From Euglena gracilis (taxonomy: Eukaryota; Euglenida; Euglenophyceae; Euglenales), in the NCBI GenBank assembly GCA_039621445.1, contig CP154957.1, forward strand, positions 33,789,618 to 33,853,617: a stretch of DNA of 64,000 bases. The letters are read 5' to 3'. How positions within the stretch are numbered: position 1 is the first letter of the stretch; each line of letters begins with the position of its first letter. Both the position numbers and the translations under genes were made by a program. This document shows, piece by piece, positions 40,401 to 51,230 of the stretch. The notes under the pieces are model-generated. The model saw nothing but the letters and a program-made list of their open reading frames with translations. It ran no database searches and was not told where the DNA came from.

Positions 40401-43400
40401 CCTTGATGTAAATGGAAATTGATTCGCATTTTTCTGCGAGGTGGTTGCCATCCCGGCTTGCACCTAGCCCCCCCCCCCGCCTGACCACAAAGCAATGTGT
40501 TTCGTTGTCTGAAGCTGCACATTTGCCATAAACCCCCCAAATAACGGGGCGGGGTGCCCCGTTATTGGCACCATCTTTTCGACCTTCCCCCCTGCCCCGT
40601 TATTTTGGGCACTACCCATCATCATCAAACATTGGATCCCGCCCTGAGTTTTACTAGTGGACCCCCCCCTGAAGGGATAACTGGTAAATCCCTGTATGAA
40701 TGTTTGTACACATATGTATACATGTATGTACTCGCGGCAGGCAAGCGTTGTGGAATATTTTCGTCCTCGCTAACCCCTTGGGCCAAAAAAAACTGAGGAT
40801 GCCCCGTTATTGGAACCATCCTTTTCGGCCTTCCCCCCACCCCGTTATTTGGGTATTGCCCACTTAAAGGGCATTGCCCCGTTATTTGGGGGGGGGGGTT
40901 ATAGGAGAGAAAGAGTGGTCTCAGAAGGTTTCGTTCCTTGTTTGAGGGCTTTGCATTGATTGGGGTGTTAGTTGTGTTAATTTGAGGTTCAGGACAAATT
41001 CGCATATGGCGCACAATCAGGACCATTGTACCAGTGTATTTAGTTTGGCCTGGGGGTGACTAGAGAGGGGGTCGCTGAGCTCTTATCACTTTAGAGTAAG
41101 AGCGAAGCTTACCACTACCCCCCCCCTCCCCCGGCCCCCCTTTGGTAGACCGTGAAAACCGCGGATTATCACCATGACCCCGGCCTGGTTCCCGGAATTT
41201 TTTTTTTCAGTCGCGAGCGACTGGATTTCCAGTTTCGAATCACCTGGGTTTGACCCCCCAACTCCCTGCCAGGCCCGAGTTATTCACGCGCGAAGGGGTC
41301 CAAACTGGGTAGGTTTGCCCCCCCCCCCTGGATGAGCCCCCCCCTTTGGACTCTGCCATTTCGGGCCCAAAAATGGATATTTTCAAAGTATCTCGAAAAC
41401 GATGCAAAATCAAAGGAAATGTCCGGAGACCTAAATTGAAGCCCTTGGAAAGCCCTATCTACTGGTGTTTTGGTTTCCACGCAACTCCCCGCCTAGCCCG
41501 AGATACGGCCGTTTTTCGGCCCAGAGGCCATTTGTACACGTTTCCCACTGTCCGACTTTGCCATTTTCAGGGGGTGGGGTCAAAAAAAAAAATCAATGTT
41601 TTCAAAATTTCTTGAAAATGGTACAAAATCAAAGGAAATGTCGGGACCTAATTTGAAGCCCTTGGAATGCCCCATCTACCGGTATTTTGATTTCCCCGCA
41701 ACTCCACGCCTAGCCTGAGATACGGCCGTTTTTCGGGCAATTTGGGACATTTTGTACACTTTTTCCACTGTCAGACTGAGCCGTTTTCGGACAAAAAGTC
41801 GAAAAAATCCCCAAAAAACCGAAAAAATATATTGGCCCAAAACCATGTTTTTTGGCCTCCTGGACCCAGAAAACCTGTTTTTGAGCCGAAAATGAGCGTT
41901 TTTTTTTTTTTTTACCCCCTGCCCCCCCCCCCGTTTTGGGCCTGAATCCCGTGGACTTTTGGGTCATTTTCGGGTCAAAAAAGTCGAAAAATTTCGAATA
42001 TTTTTTTTCCCGAAACCATGTTTTTTTGGCCTCCCGGACCCGGAAAAGGTGTCTTCGGGCCGAAAACGAGCGTTTTTCGACCCCCTGCCACCCAGCTTTG
42101 GGCCTCGATCCCTTACATTTTAATCGAAAAACGTCTATTCAGGGAGCCGGTTTATATAGGGCATCAAAGATGGGGGTTGGCGTGCATATTAACAGCTCAG
42201 CACTGTTCAAAACCTGGTTCGTTTTAATGTTCATTATTCAGCCCTTGCATTGCCGTCGGTTTGCACAATGAGAAACTTTTCTGCCAGCATGAGGCGGAGA
42301 TGAAACAATCAGACGACTGACTATTTGTGTCGTCATCACCTTCTTTAACTCCTTTTTTTTTTTTTCATTTACACCTCCTCCCAGAGAGAGAAATGATGAT
42401 GAGAAATCAGGGAAACCTTGCAAAAAAGTGGTGTGGTGCGCCACAAAATCAGATGAGTATCACATCGCAGCCATTAGGTGGTGACCAGTGCCTAAATTTA
42501 GCCATCATTTTCCAACTTTTATATTGTCTGTCAGAGAATTGGTTTCTGCCAGCAATTGCTGATTTTTGGCATTTTGGGGTTAGGGTTGGGGTCCGGTTTT
42601 CTTTTCGTTTTGTGACAGTTTTCTGCACCCTGTTCCGTGAAGTCTCAGCCCAAAGTGACCAACCAAAGATGGCTGGTAAATGGTCTAAAATGTCCCCAAA
42701 ACGATGCAAAATGCATTAATGTTGGTAAATATTGACCCTTGATGGCATTTTTGAGGCAAAATAGCCTGAATTTGTTAAGTTTCTTCAAGAATCAAGATAT
42801 TAATTAAAATATTTTTCCATAATATTTTTGACCCTAATTTTTGTCTATTGTACCTGTATGTACCTTCACCCTTGGGGCTGATCACCAAACCAGACCTGTT
42901 GTTACCTGCCGGGGCCCATATAGAGGATTTTTGAGTTCACTCCACTCCACCTCAAGTGGATTGCATTTCATTCCGTGTATGCAGGATGTGAAGGCGGTGT
43001 GTGACCGCGAGATGCCCGTCTATCACCCAGAGACGTGGGGCGAGAGATTCTGGTACTACGGCCGGATGCTGGGGCTGTTGCCGCGCTCTCCCAAGAAGAC
43101 CGGCATGGCTCCCAGGCAAACGTCCTATCCATTGACTGCAATGAGCAACCGAACAAGTCATTCATCTGTATGAATCAATCTTTGGCCCCCTCATGTTCTC
43201 CTTCAGCACCAGACTGAATTTTGGGCGAGCCGACCCCCCCCCCCCCCGGGGGGCGGTTGCCTGCCTGTGGGCTGGCATTCCAAGGCACCCAGAACCGACC
43301 CCCCCCCCCGCCGGTGGGGGGGGTATGACACACGGGCAAAAGTGCTTGGGCACTCGGCCAAGGCATTTCCTGCGCCAAAGGCGCTGGAAGCCAAGAAAAA

Positions 43401-44936
43401 CCTGTTCTTTTGGCATTTTTGGCCTACAACCAGGCAGGGGGGGTAGTGCCTGCCTGTTCCAGGGCACCCGTCCCCCCCCCCGGGGTTGGTCAAATTCAGC
43501 CTTTCTGGCGCCAACAACACCATCATCAGATCAACATTCTTGGAGTGACCCTGTTAATGGGTAGCAGACTGCCCATCTTGGTCCATGAAAGATTCGATCC
43601 CACGTGTCAGAATTTTCCACACCAATGCCTTTTGTACCAGAAAGCATTGGTCTCCATTGTATGTTTCAAATTGGCAGTTTTTTTTGCAGCGTGAGTTTTC
43701 TCATGTGCATATTTTGCACCCCCTTTGAAGTGGTGCCCTGCCAATGGACATTGTGTATTTTCCGTGGGTTCGTGCCACCTACTCTGGACGTGTCTCTGGT
43801 GCTGACCACCTTCGTGGAGGGCATCTTCGGCGCCATCCAACAGCACCATGTGCGGATCGACCCGGCGTACGCCTCCCTCCTTCTCTCTTGCCTCATGATG
43901 GAGGCGATCGCCAACCAGTGCGATCCGACCATGGATGTTGTGAGCTACATCCGGGGACTTGTGGCAGACAGGCAGGTTTGTATCAGGCAGCCGTTCACTA
44001 GTGAACCCATCAGGGGGGTCACCAGTAAAAAAAGACCAGAAAAAAAAAGACCAACCTATCATTGGCCCCAAGGGCTTCGCTTATCTGGAGCCCCCCCCCC
44101 CCCCCAGGGGACAGATCTATCCAGCCAGCGGCCTTTTCCAATTCCTTCCAATTTTCCAATTCCTTTCCATCCCAAAGGTAATGCCTTTTTTGTGAGGTTC
44201 AGGTCATTGTAAGGAATAGATTTGGGTGAATGATAGAGATGGGTTTGGGTTCTTTGTTATTGTTACAAAAACATTACAAATTGTTGCTGGATTTAGGACT
44301 TATGGTTTAGGCTTAGGGCAAATTCGGCCTGAATTGTTGGCAGAAGCTTTGTATTTCATTTGCCAACCTTTTAAACCCCAACCCTGCAACACATGTGCCA
44401 GGGGGGGGGGGCATGGCTGATGGGTGGAGGGCTTGAGCTTTACCTTAACCCTAACCCATATGCAAGATTCCAAGAATCAGCAATTCCTGCCAGAAAAGCA
44501 TCAACTGACATCAACTGAGTGATCTTTTTTCAACCCATTTTTAATTCTTTTAACTGAACCTTGGCCCGTTTTGGTGCTCCAAAGGCAGACAACGAGTCAT
44601 TGTTCAAGGAAAATGAGAACTGAATTGGCTGTATGCATTTTTGGGGGGCGGTTATCAGCGAAAGACAGACCCGCCCCTGGCCTTTTTTATGAATGGAACC
44701 CGGGGGGCTCATTAGTGAAAGGCTTCCATGCATCGTTTAGTCTGTCATTGATATGTCGTTTGGTACGATGTTGCTACAAATACCATTTGTTTCTTTTTGT
44801 TTCTGGCGGTTTCCCCTATAAGCGCCATCGGCGACGCTGCCCTTGCCATTCCGCGGATCGGCCACACCTCCCCGGCCGCGCCGCGCCATGGTTCGTCTCC
44901 TCCATGCTGTACGGGCCCAAGCGGCACGCCAAGTAG
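34281..44936 (+). CDS. ADCK2: UbiB/ABC1 (ADCK2-like) atypical kinase, multi-exon gene
   Basis: Exons: 34281-34446 (start uncertain), 35788-35952, 36573-36738, 37752-37818, 38002 to about 38136, 39414-39516, 39847-40076, 42985 to about 43109, about 43750-43975, and 44823-44936 with stop. Family landmarks in order: KFGQW (the ABC1 KxGQ motif), VGSGSIAQVY, EEVAVKVCHP (catalytic Lys), VDLRYEAENL, DNFFHADIHPGNILV and LDVGV, and a C-terminal helical domain (HHVRIDPAYASLLLSC). The TPHS and IDPAYA-type spacing is closest to ADCK2. Members are mitochondrial or plastid and affect coenzyme Q and lipid metabolism. Introns 1-4 and 6 are euglenid-type; introns 7 and 9 are GT-AG; the exon 5 end and exon 8/9 junction are unresolved. 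High GC at third positions contrasts with the introns. Confidence 0.85.
34447..35787 (+). other. nonconventional intron 1 of ADCK2-like gene (1,341 nt)
   Basis: Begins GAC-CAGGCCT and ends AGGCCTG-GACTG: an 8 bp stem (CCAGGCCT/AGGCCTGG), CAG at +4, CTG at -8. Joining TTTG to GTCAGTGG gives Phe-Gly-Gln-Trp, as the family requires. It contains a degenerate telomere-like patch (35230-35310) and a (TA)n run at 35598-35660. Confidence 0.8.
35597..35662. repeat. (TA)n-rich microsatellite
   Basis: ATATAT/GTATATGT repeats, just after the GGTCCCCCTGGGGGGGGGACC foldback at 35551-35574, inside intron 1. Confidence 0.9.
35788..35952 (+). CDS. ADCK2: ADCK2-like exon 2
   Basis: QWAAVRSDIFPKAFCEVLCD, then LHANVTPHS and a helical region ending EIFEEFDP. 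The sequence R-x-D-(L/I)-F-P after KxGQ is characteristic of the family. Confidence 0.85.
35953..36572 (+). other. nonconventional intron 2 (620 nt)
   Basis: ACT-CAGGATC ... GATCCTG-CCTCC. The 7 bp stem and exact +4/-8 spacing join CCGA to AGCCTGTG, restoring Asp-Pro-Lys-Pro-Val-Gly-Ser-Gly. Confidence 0.85.
36573..36738 (+). CDS. ADCK2: ADCK2-like exon 3: glycine/alanine loop and catalytic lysine
   Basis: PVGSGSIAQVYFAKLKETG, then EEVAVKVCHPKV with the ATP-binding Lys, then a helix (AVDFYCIQVLAKLADRW). The VAVKV-x-HP motif is diagnostic of ABC1 kinases. Confidence 0.9.
36739..37751 (+). other. nonconventional intron 3 (1,013 nt)
   Basis: GGT-CAGACTT ... AAATCTG-TACTG. A CAGA/TCTG stem with one mismatch then two more pairs. 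Joins CCTTG to GATGGACTAC in frame (Pro-Trp-Met-Asp-Tyr). Confidence 0.7.
37752..37818 (+). CDS. ADCK2: ADCK2-like exon 4
   Basis: Short 67-nt exon: MDYPGIAQQFARNLSLQVDL then Arg-Tyr. The Q-x-DL-R/K signature continues into EAENL of the next exon. Confidence 0.85.
37819..38001 (+). other. nonconventional intron 4 (183 nt)
   Basis: ATC-CAGGGG ... CCCCTG-CCCCC, a perfect 6 bp stem. Joins TAC to GAG, giving Leu-Arg-Tyr-Glu-Ala-Glu-Asn-Leu, the family signature. A GT-AG alternative (GTACATCC..TTTTTGCAG) would introduce a stop. Confidence 0.85.
38002..38136 (+). CDS. ADCK2: ADCK2-like exon 5 (3' boundary approximate)
   Basis: EAENLNVFNENFRKSHYIIF, then PKPILATDLVLVETRVDGRP ending near ERYY. Matches the N-x-x-x-F-x-x-NF and VLVE-x-x-x-G signatures. 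The donor could not be fixed: no CAG at a suitable position. Confidence 0.8.
38137..39413 (+). other. intron 5 region (boundaries partly unresolved)
   Basis: The 3' end fits GATCTG-GTGTC before TTACGGCTC. The 5' partner is unclear. Contains GATGGC/GATGATGG tandem sequence near 38378-38410. Confidence 0.5.
39414..39516 (+). CDS. ADCK2: ADCK2-like exon 6
   Basis: RRNASAAVHRHLATAGADLF then LQMLLTDNFF and the first base of His. This is the helix just before the catalytic HAD-(L/I)-HPGN loop. Confidence 0.8.
39517..39846 (+). other. nonconventional intron 6 (330 nt)
   Basis: ACT-CAGGCTG ... CAGCCTG-CTGCC, a perfect 7 bp stem at exact spacing. Joins C to ATGCGGAC, giving Phe-His-Ala-Asp-Ile-His-Pro. 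No GT-AG pair can do this. It also contains a C8/G8 foldback at 39546-39564. Confidence 0.9.
39847..40076 (+). CDS. ADCK2: ADCK2-like exon 7: catalytic loop and metal-binding motif
   Basis: HADIHPGNILVSYGKADPLP, then FLAVLDVGV (the DxG equivalent; Val instead of the usual Phe, Cys or Ala after Gly is mildly unusual), then helices TKHQRDVSHEFLRAIVTGDW. Ends TCGGAG before GTGTGG. Confidence 0.9.
40077..42984 (+). other. conventional GT-AG intron 7 (2,908 nt)
   Basis: GAG|GTGTGG ... TATGCAG|GATGTG, joining in phase 0. It has swallowed an inverted copy of the dispersed repeat module (41045-41780) with satellite units (41740-42110). Confidence 0.75.
41045..42115. repeat. dispersed repeat module plus satellite units, copy 3 (inverted)
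   Basis: 'tcgctgagctcttatc', 'ccagtttcgaatcacctggg', 'aaatgtccggagacct' and 'cctggacccagaaaacctg' are reverse complements of 2640-4535. It lies inside intron 7. Confidence 0.85.
42985..43109 (+). CDS. ADCK2: ADCK2-like exon 8 (3' boundary approximate)
   Basis: DVKAVCDREMPVYHPETWGE then RFWYYGRMLGLLPRSPKKTG. Amphipathic helices of the C-terminal domain. CAGGCAAACG at 43113 is the likely next intron start, but its partner is not certain. Confidence 0.75.
43110..43749 (+). other. intron 8 region (boundaries unresolved)
   Basis: Several candidate ends exist (GTGCCCTG-CCAAT at 43745, TTTGCAG at 43689), but none gives both a good stem and the right phase. Contains C/G-tract foldbacks at 43232-43325 and 43440-43485. 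Confidence 0.4.
43750..43975 (+). CDS. ADCK2: ADCK2-like exon 9 (5' boundary approximate)
   Basis: LDVSLVLTTFVEGIFGAIQQ, then HHVRIDPAYASLLLSCLMME and ANQCDPTMDVV. The VR-(L/I)-DP-A-(F/Y)-A and DP-x-(M/L)-D-V/I signatures match the UbiB C-terminus. Ends GACAGGCAG before GTTTGT. Confidence 0.8.
43976..44822 (+). other. conventional GT-AG intron 9 (847 nt)
   Basis: GGCAG|GTTTGT ... CCCTATAAG|CGCCATC joins in phase 0 to a frame that ends in a short basic tail and stop. Boundary support is only phase and consensus. Confidence 0.55.
44823..44936 (+). CDS. ADCK2: ADCK2-like terminal exon
   Basis: About 37 residues, Arg/Cys/His-rich and then WFVSSMLYGPKRHAK, stop TAG at 44934-44936. GC-rich like the other exons. 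The C-terminal tail of ADCK2 proteins is variable, so homology cannot confirm it. Confidence 0.5.
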   Translation, partial: RHRRRCPCHSADRPHLPGRAAPWFVSSMLYGPKRHAK

Positions 44937-47900
44937 GCGGCCGCGGCCCCGGCAGGCGTCCCCCCCCAGGCTGACCCCTGCCCCGAACCACGTCGCTCTG
45001 GCCCAGCGTCTCTGCGCCCCTTGACCTCCGAGTGACCTCTGCCCTCCCTTGCCCCCAGCTCTGCTCCATTGCGCTGCCGCAGGACACCGCGGAGGTGAGG
45101 GCGGTTCTGTCCCAATTTCCTTCCCTCGTGTCGGGCCCTGGCATCGCAAAAAATGCTGTTAACCCCCCTTCCAGTCCTCCCCCTGAAGGATTTACATCCA
45201 AACTCCTCCTCTGAGGAGTTAAGTTGTAAACCGCCAAAGGAATGGATCTTCTTTCTTGGCAGGAGGGGGGAAATGTGTTTCGCATTCTTTCGCATTTTTT
45301 TTCGAATTTTTGTGCATTTTTGTGCATTTTCCCAATTTTTCCAAAAATACACATTTTTTGCGCATTTTTTTTGTGATTTCTCCAACTTTTCGCAGTTTGT
45401 AATTTTGGTGCCATTATTGCATGTTTTTGGTCAATTTTTGCATTTTTGTGATTTTTGCAATTTTCGTCATTTCTCAAAGTTTTTGAACATTTTTTGCGCA
45501 TTTTTTTTTTGAGGCCGGCCTGGCGAATCCCCCCCCCCTGCCAGGAAGTCCTTTTTGTATTCATGTGTTTGATTTTGCTGAGAACCAAGTGGCAGGGTGG
45601 GGGGTTGCTTTTGGAGAATCTCACTGACTGGTTCCCAGATGAATGTGCCTCCCCTGAGGTTCCTGAGGTTAATGAAATATGAATGCCCAAATATATGATG
45701 CCCAAATATTGATTCTTTTTGTTTGATTTATTTTTATTTTCTGGTTTTCATGTTTTGCTTTTATGGGTGACTTAAAGCAGATCCCACTCATCCGGTGGCC
45801 TGATGCAAGCCGCGGGCTGACAGGCTGGTGCACGCAGCCAACCAGCACAAACGCTGCTTTGGCCGCCTTATGACCATTTCTCACACGTCACAGAGGCAGT
45901 GTTTTGCAATATCCAAGATGTGTTGTGTGCACGCAGCTTTCTTCTGCGAAAACAGAGTTTTTCTTTTGTGGTAGTACATCACTTTTTCATTTCATTGTCC
46001 ATGTCATTGTCCATGTCATTTCCCCCTTGCTTTACCCCCCCCCCCCGGGAGGGGAGGAGTCTGGCCTGCCAGCACCCGGAACTGAACTGAAGTTGGGGCC
46101 AGCAGGGCACACGTGGGCTGAGCCGAAAAAGTGTTCGGCACAAAGTACCGAAATGTTTTTGGAAAGAGGGCTGAGCTGTGATCAAAAAGGGTTGCGTTTG
46201 ACCACGGTATTCGACCTGGGCGGTGACCGTCGGAGCAGGTTCGAGCTGACGGAGCGCTTTTGCAGACCATGTGCCGCCACCCCTGCCGACCGGCTTAGTG
46301 AAATAGGGACGGCGGCTCCCGTCGAGTTGCAACCACACAAGGTGGCACTGGGAGGCCACTGTGCGAGGTCACACGACGAAGCAAGTGGGTTCACCAGGGC
46401 CAACCCCGCGTTCCATGTGTGGCCACCCTGCGTGATTTTCCGTGGGCGCCACTGGGATGTGCAGCTCGAACCGCCTCGAGCATTTTTAAGCCCCCCCCCC
46501 TAAAAAAAGCTCAGCTCGAACGACCTCAAACGATATTCGAACGACTTTCGCGGAGGTTCTCGAACTTCCTCCTGCGTAAATGCATCCAGGTGAAACAACA
46601 GGGCATGTACAACAAAGGGATTGTGTTATTTTAGGGCCCTCCCAACGGTTGCGTGCGAAAGGGCTGAACGCATTTTTGAGGGTGTTCCTTTTGATTTGGA
46701 TTTTTTTTTGCCATTCGGGTCCCTCTGGCTCCAGCCCGGAAGCAGGGTTCGATATAGGCAGGGTGTCACGGTGGGCCTCCTCCTCAAGAGCTGTATGGGG
46801 ATCAGGCTTCTTTTTAAGTCAGCAGACCCCCCCCCCCGGGGGGAGGGGGGGTGGGTGGGTGGGTCCGGGCCGGACCCCCCCCCCCCCCCCCCGGGGGGGG
46901 GGGGGTCCCGCGCGGGAGGCGCTGGGTATACCTTTTCGGCGCGAAGCGCCGAAAATTTTTGGAAATCGCCTTTAGCGGGCCCGATTTTCGGGGGGGTCCC
47001 TGCCCCCCCCCCCCCCCCCCCCCCCGGGGGGGGGGTCCCGCGCCACCCTGGGTGGGTGGGGGGGGACCCCCCCCCCCTCCCCCCCCCGGGGGTCTTAAAA
47101 AGAAGCCTGATGGGGATCCCCAAAACCCTATGGGTTGTGGGTGGGACGATCAATCCTCCCACCCCCATGTGGGTGGCAGGAGGGGTCTTATCACCCCCCA
47201 CCCCTTCCTGTTTTTCTGGGGTCATTTTTTCCCGTTGCCAAAGGAATTTTTTCTTTGTGAACCGCCTTGGTGGGCTGAGCGTCAGACCCCCCCCCCCACC
47301 AGGCGTTCGTGCAGCTCTGCCCCCTCGCCAACGGCGCGTGCCTGCGCCCCATATGCCAAAGGGGGTTTGGACTGACCCCTGGTGGGCAATTGAGAAAAAA
47401 GGTTTTTTGGGGGTGCATTTGGTCAAAAGATTTCATAATTTTGACAAACTTTTACCCAAAGAACGCCCAACATTTTATTTTGGGGGATTTGGTGCTTTGT
47501 GGTGGTGCCCGACCGCCCCTAAATACCAACCCCCCCCCCCCCCCGGTCAGGGGATGCGTACGACCACCCCGCCTGGTCGGAGGTTGCAGGTCACCTAGGA
47601 AAAATAGTTGTTTTTTTTAGCACCTGGACATACAACCACCCCCTGGTCGGGGGTTGCAGGTCAGGGGGTGCGTATGACCAGCCCCCCTTGTCAGGGGTTG
47701 TAGGAACCCGGTCGGTGGGCTGGGGGGGGGGGTTCGAAATGGTTCATTTTGTTGTGTCACTGTTTTGTTGTGTCACCCCCGACTACAGTGGTGGTGGTGG
47801 ACTTCCCCTTGCCCTTACTTTGAACCCTGCCCAGCAGCAGGCTGGACTGGACCCCCACCCTTTGGGGGAAGCCAGCACTTTTTTTTCTAGCCAGCTGGCT

Positions 47901-49307
47901 CGACGCCCCCCAGGTCCTTAAAACATTCCCCGACTCTTTTGGGGTTAGGCGATTGAAGTGGGGTTCTCAATGCCCATCCTGTCTCTCGGTTGGAGTGAAA
48001 TAAAACTGGCCTTGAAAATGCTTTTTCGCAAACTGCCTCTGACTATCCCTCACAACCAGGCCCCTATACTTGATGGATGGATTGTGGTTGCCTCCGTGAA
48101 TGATTTGCCGCCTGTGGGATGCCATGGCTCATTCCATGCGACCTTTTCCGCCCGTTTTTTTTCCCCCCCGCCAGCCACAATCTTTGACCCCAAATCTTGC
48201 TCAGAACAGGTATGTGTACCGCGTAGTCCCCCCCCCGGCAAAACAACTCTATGGCATTGAGGGAGTTGGCCTGCACTCTTTCTCGCCCACGGCTAAAAGC
48301 AACTTCTGGAGGGGGGATAAGGTTTCCAAGCTCATTCCGCTCGATCGTTGGGGCAAGGAGGGTGAGATCAAATATTGGCGGGCAACAAACAATCGTTGCA
48401 ACGGCGTGTTTTTTTTCCTGGATTATTCCTTCTTTTCATCTCCAAATTGGATCTCCGATCTCCAAATTCTGACTCCTTGCTTGATGATCTGTTTGAATTA
48501 CGGAGACACATTTCTGGTTTGATGATTGACCCATATGGTTCAAAGTTTTGTTCTTTTTGGTGTCTATTGAGCCATTTTTTTTTGTGTGGCTGTGCCTTTT
48601 TGGCAGGAGCTATGCAAAAAGTGAGAAAAGGTGGCGAGCCTGAAATTTTGCACTGAGGATGCACTTTGTTTCCATGTGTGGGGAACAGCGGGGCAGGGAA
48701 CAAAATGGAACAGAGCACGCCAGCTGAATAGGTGCTTGTCTGCCATCCATCCACCCCGTGTCCTTCGATGCGATTGCCCGTCGCCCCCGAACTCCCTCGG
48801 ATGGCAGTCCATTGGGCTGCCGAAGCGTTGCCCCTGCCTCTGCCCACCCCTGCCCCTGCATTCCGGGGAACACGTCCTCCGCAGAACCTCCCTCACAACT
48901 TCCAGCACCTCCCTCACCTTCGGCAGCTTAAAAGGCTTATCGCAGTGAAAGGTTTGGAAATTCTTCACACTGAAGGGTGGGGGGCGTGTCTTGCCCCAGT
49001 TTCTGTGCACCGAACCTTGCAAGTGAACATTATTGAGCACAACCAATAACCTAGATAACGTGTCGTCCAGGAAATAAAGCATATCTCGTCATTTTTAAGA
49101 CAAATTGTTCTGCACATCAACCTGTGTATTTCTTTCTTTTGTGGTGTGCACCCTGCATTTGTTGGTGTAGGAAATCGTTGGAATCATTGGTATTGCATGG
49201 CATATCAGATTGGGATTGGGATCAATGTGGCGCTTTGGCTGGAGATCGAAGCATGATACATTACAGAATCCAGGTGGGTTGCTTGCCTATGGCTCTGTCA
49301 ATTGAAA

Positions 49308-49676
49308 ATACCATGCCCCCCCCCCCCGAACTATTCCCACCCACTTTTCCCGGATGGGAATAGTTGGGGGGGAATAGTTGGGGGGGTTGGCACATACGAA
49401 CCCCCCCCCAACTATTCCCACCTCCCTCGAACTACTCCCAACCCCCCCACCTGAACTATTCCATACTCCCAAAAATCTGCGAAGCGTCAAAAAAATGTGA
49501 ATTTCAGCCACTTTTTCTTCAAAATGTCGCCCAAATATGTCAGCAAAATTCATAACTTTTCGAAAAATTCTAAAAATCTTGCCGCTTTGCGGCGTACCTT
49601 CAAAAAATGCCACCCCCCCCCCCAACTATTCCCGAAGAATAGTTGGGGGAATAGTTGGGGGGGGGGCATGGTAACC
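49308..49676. mobile_element. TIR element ending TACCATGCCCC / GGGGCATGGTA
   Basis: TACCATG-C11-GAACTATTCCC at the left and GGGAATAGTT-G10-CATGGTA at the right. ACTATTCCC/GGGAATAGT is repeated inside several times. About 370 bp, no ORF. Confidence 0.7.
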
Positions 49677-50436
49677 ACATTCCAAAATTGAACTCAATAA
49701 TGACGCATCAAAAGTGGCTGCAGATTATGCAACAATTTAAACCTGGTTCTGGCAGTGGTTATCACCATGCCTGAGAGGGGGGGGAGGTGATTGGCTGCCA
49801 GAGTCCGGAGCACCATCCCTCCTGCCAAAGGGGTTCGAACCGACCCCTGGAGGGATACCCAGCCCCCCCAAATATTAAAAATTTCCCTTTGTCCCGATCT
49901 TTTTTTGCATTTTTAATAAAATTTTTGCCCAGATAGTGCCCAGAATGCCACCTGTGGCCGTTTTGGGGGATCACATATTTTCGGCCTGGCGCTTTGCGCC
50001 GGGCCGAGAATCAGTCACCTGGACCACACCACTGTTAAGGTGGGGGAGGGTGTCCCCCCTTGTGGACCAGAGTGGAGGGGATCCGACCCCACACCTGCCC
50101 CAAGGTCGAACCCTGTCCATGCCCTTGTGCAAAACAAAGTGATGCCAGTGCGAAGCGCTGGAGATCGCACCAGCATTTTTTAAAGTTTTTTTGTGCTTTG
50201 GATTTTCTGCATTCCCAAAACTGACCCTTAGGGAGGTGACTGACCCGTTTTGTAAAATGAAGTGGGAGGTGCCTGAACTCTGAACTCGTTTTGTGTTTGT
50301 GAAATGTGGAACTCCCCTGCCCTCCGTGTGGCACAAAGCGCTTGCCTGTGTTGGACTTTGAAAAGGGCTTGTTACCTAGAGAAGCCTCCTGTTGCTGTGG
50401 GAAAGGTCTGGCTGGCTGACTGGCTGGCTCTCCTCC

Positions 50437-50442
50437 AGCTGC

Positions 50443-50492
<50 letters not shown>
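50437..50492. repeat. (AGCC)n microsatellite
   Basis: About 12 tandem AGCC units, with shorter GGCT runs just upstream at 50409-50430. Confidence 0.97.
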
Positions 50493-51083
50493 GGGAAAAG
50501 CCTGACAATTACAATTCTGGCTGGGAATCAAACAGGCTTCTTTAAGGAAGGTCGCCCCCCCCCCGCCCCCGGAGGGGTTGGAGGTGGGTGCCATGGAGAG
50601 ATGGGGTATTTTCCCTGCCAAGTGCCCTACCAAGAACCCTCCCAAGGTTGGGGTGGCTCTTATATTTAGGCATCAGCTTTGGAACAAGGCAATTATCTGA
50701 TAATGCAGAGAAAGCTGTTCTGGCATTATTTGTAGTAGTGCTGGGCTCATGCTCACCTAACCCCTTGCTTGGCTCCGTCGCAAAAACTCTCTTACGTTTT
50801 GGGCACACCTTTTCAGATATCTTTGCAAATGTTTCAGATGATCCCCCCTCAAAAACCCGTTGGGGATTTGGATTTCTTGGGCTAGGGGTTGATAGGAAAC
50901 CACTCCTGTGAAAGGTGCTAAATGGATTCCCATTCAGCTCCCAACCGGCATCTTCCCCAGTCAGATACCAACTGTCGGCTTTCTACCCTTCCACACCCCC
51001 CAACAGGTGGGCTGCGACAGCGGATGGCGCACTCCGGCGCCTCCGGCGCATGACCCTCGAGGTGGGCCCGCCACCACACCGGG

Positions 51084-51230
51084 ATGCCGGCCGCGGAGCA
51101 CAAGCGCCGCTGGACACCCAAGGGGTGGTTCTCGTCCTCCAGCAAGCGGAAGCCGGCGACCGTGCCCGTATACCCGGCCTTCCTGGAGGTCGATGAGTCC
51201 CACAGCCATGGCCGGGGTCTTCTATGGGCA
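51084..51230 (+). CDS. possible exon, GC-rich, unassigned
   Basis: ATG at 51084 opens AAEHKRRWTPKGWFSSSSKR, then PATVPVYPAFLEVDESHSHG. GC content and codon bias match the kinase exons downstream. It may be a 5' exon of the kinase gene or the end of another gene. The opposite strand (50961-51209) is also open, so orientation is uncertain. Confidence 0.3.

Larger units (their letters stand above)
44940..51080. other. intergenic repeat-rich stretch, no confident gene
   Basis: Contains palindromic C/G-tract blocks (46815-47100, 47280-47300, 47535-47560), short repeats of GGTCRGGGGTTGCAGGTCA at 47545-47700, a TIR-type element at 49308-49676 and an (AGCC)n microsatellite. A frame at 48235-48400 (GVGLHSFSPTAKSNFWRGDK) looks slightly protein-like but has no family match and no splice support. 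Confidence 0.45.

Noticed and set aside
48235-48400. Frame with FWRGDKVSKLIPLDRW, reminiscent of a ketosynthase loop
   Set aside because: Only one short similarity, no catalytic Cys/His region, and no splice signals around it.
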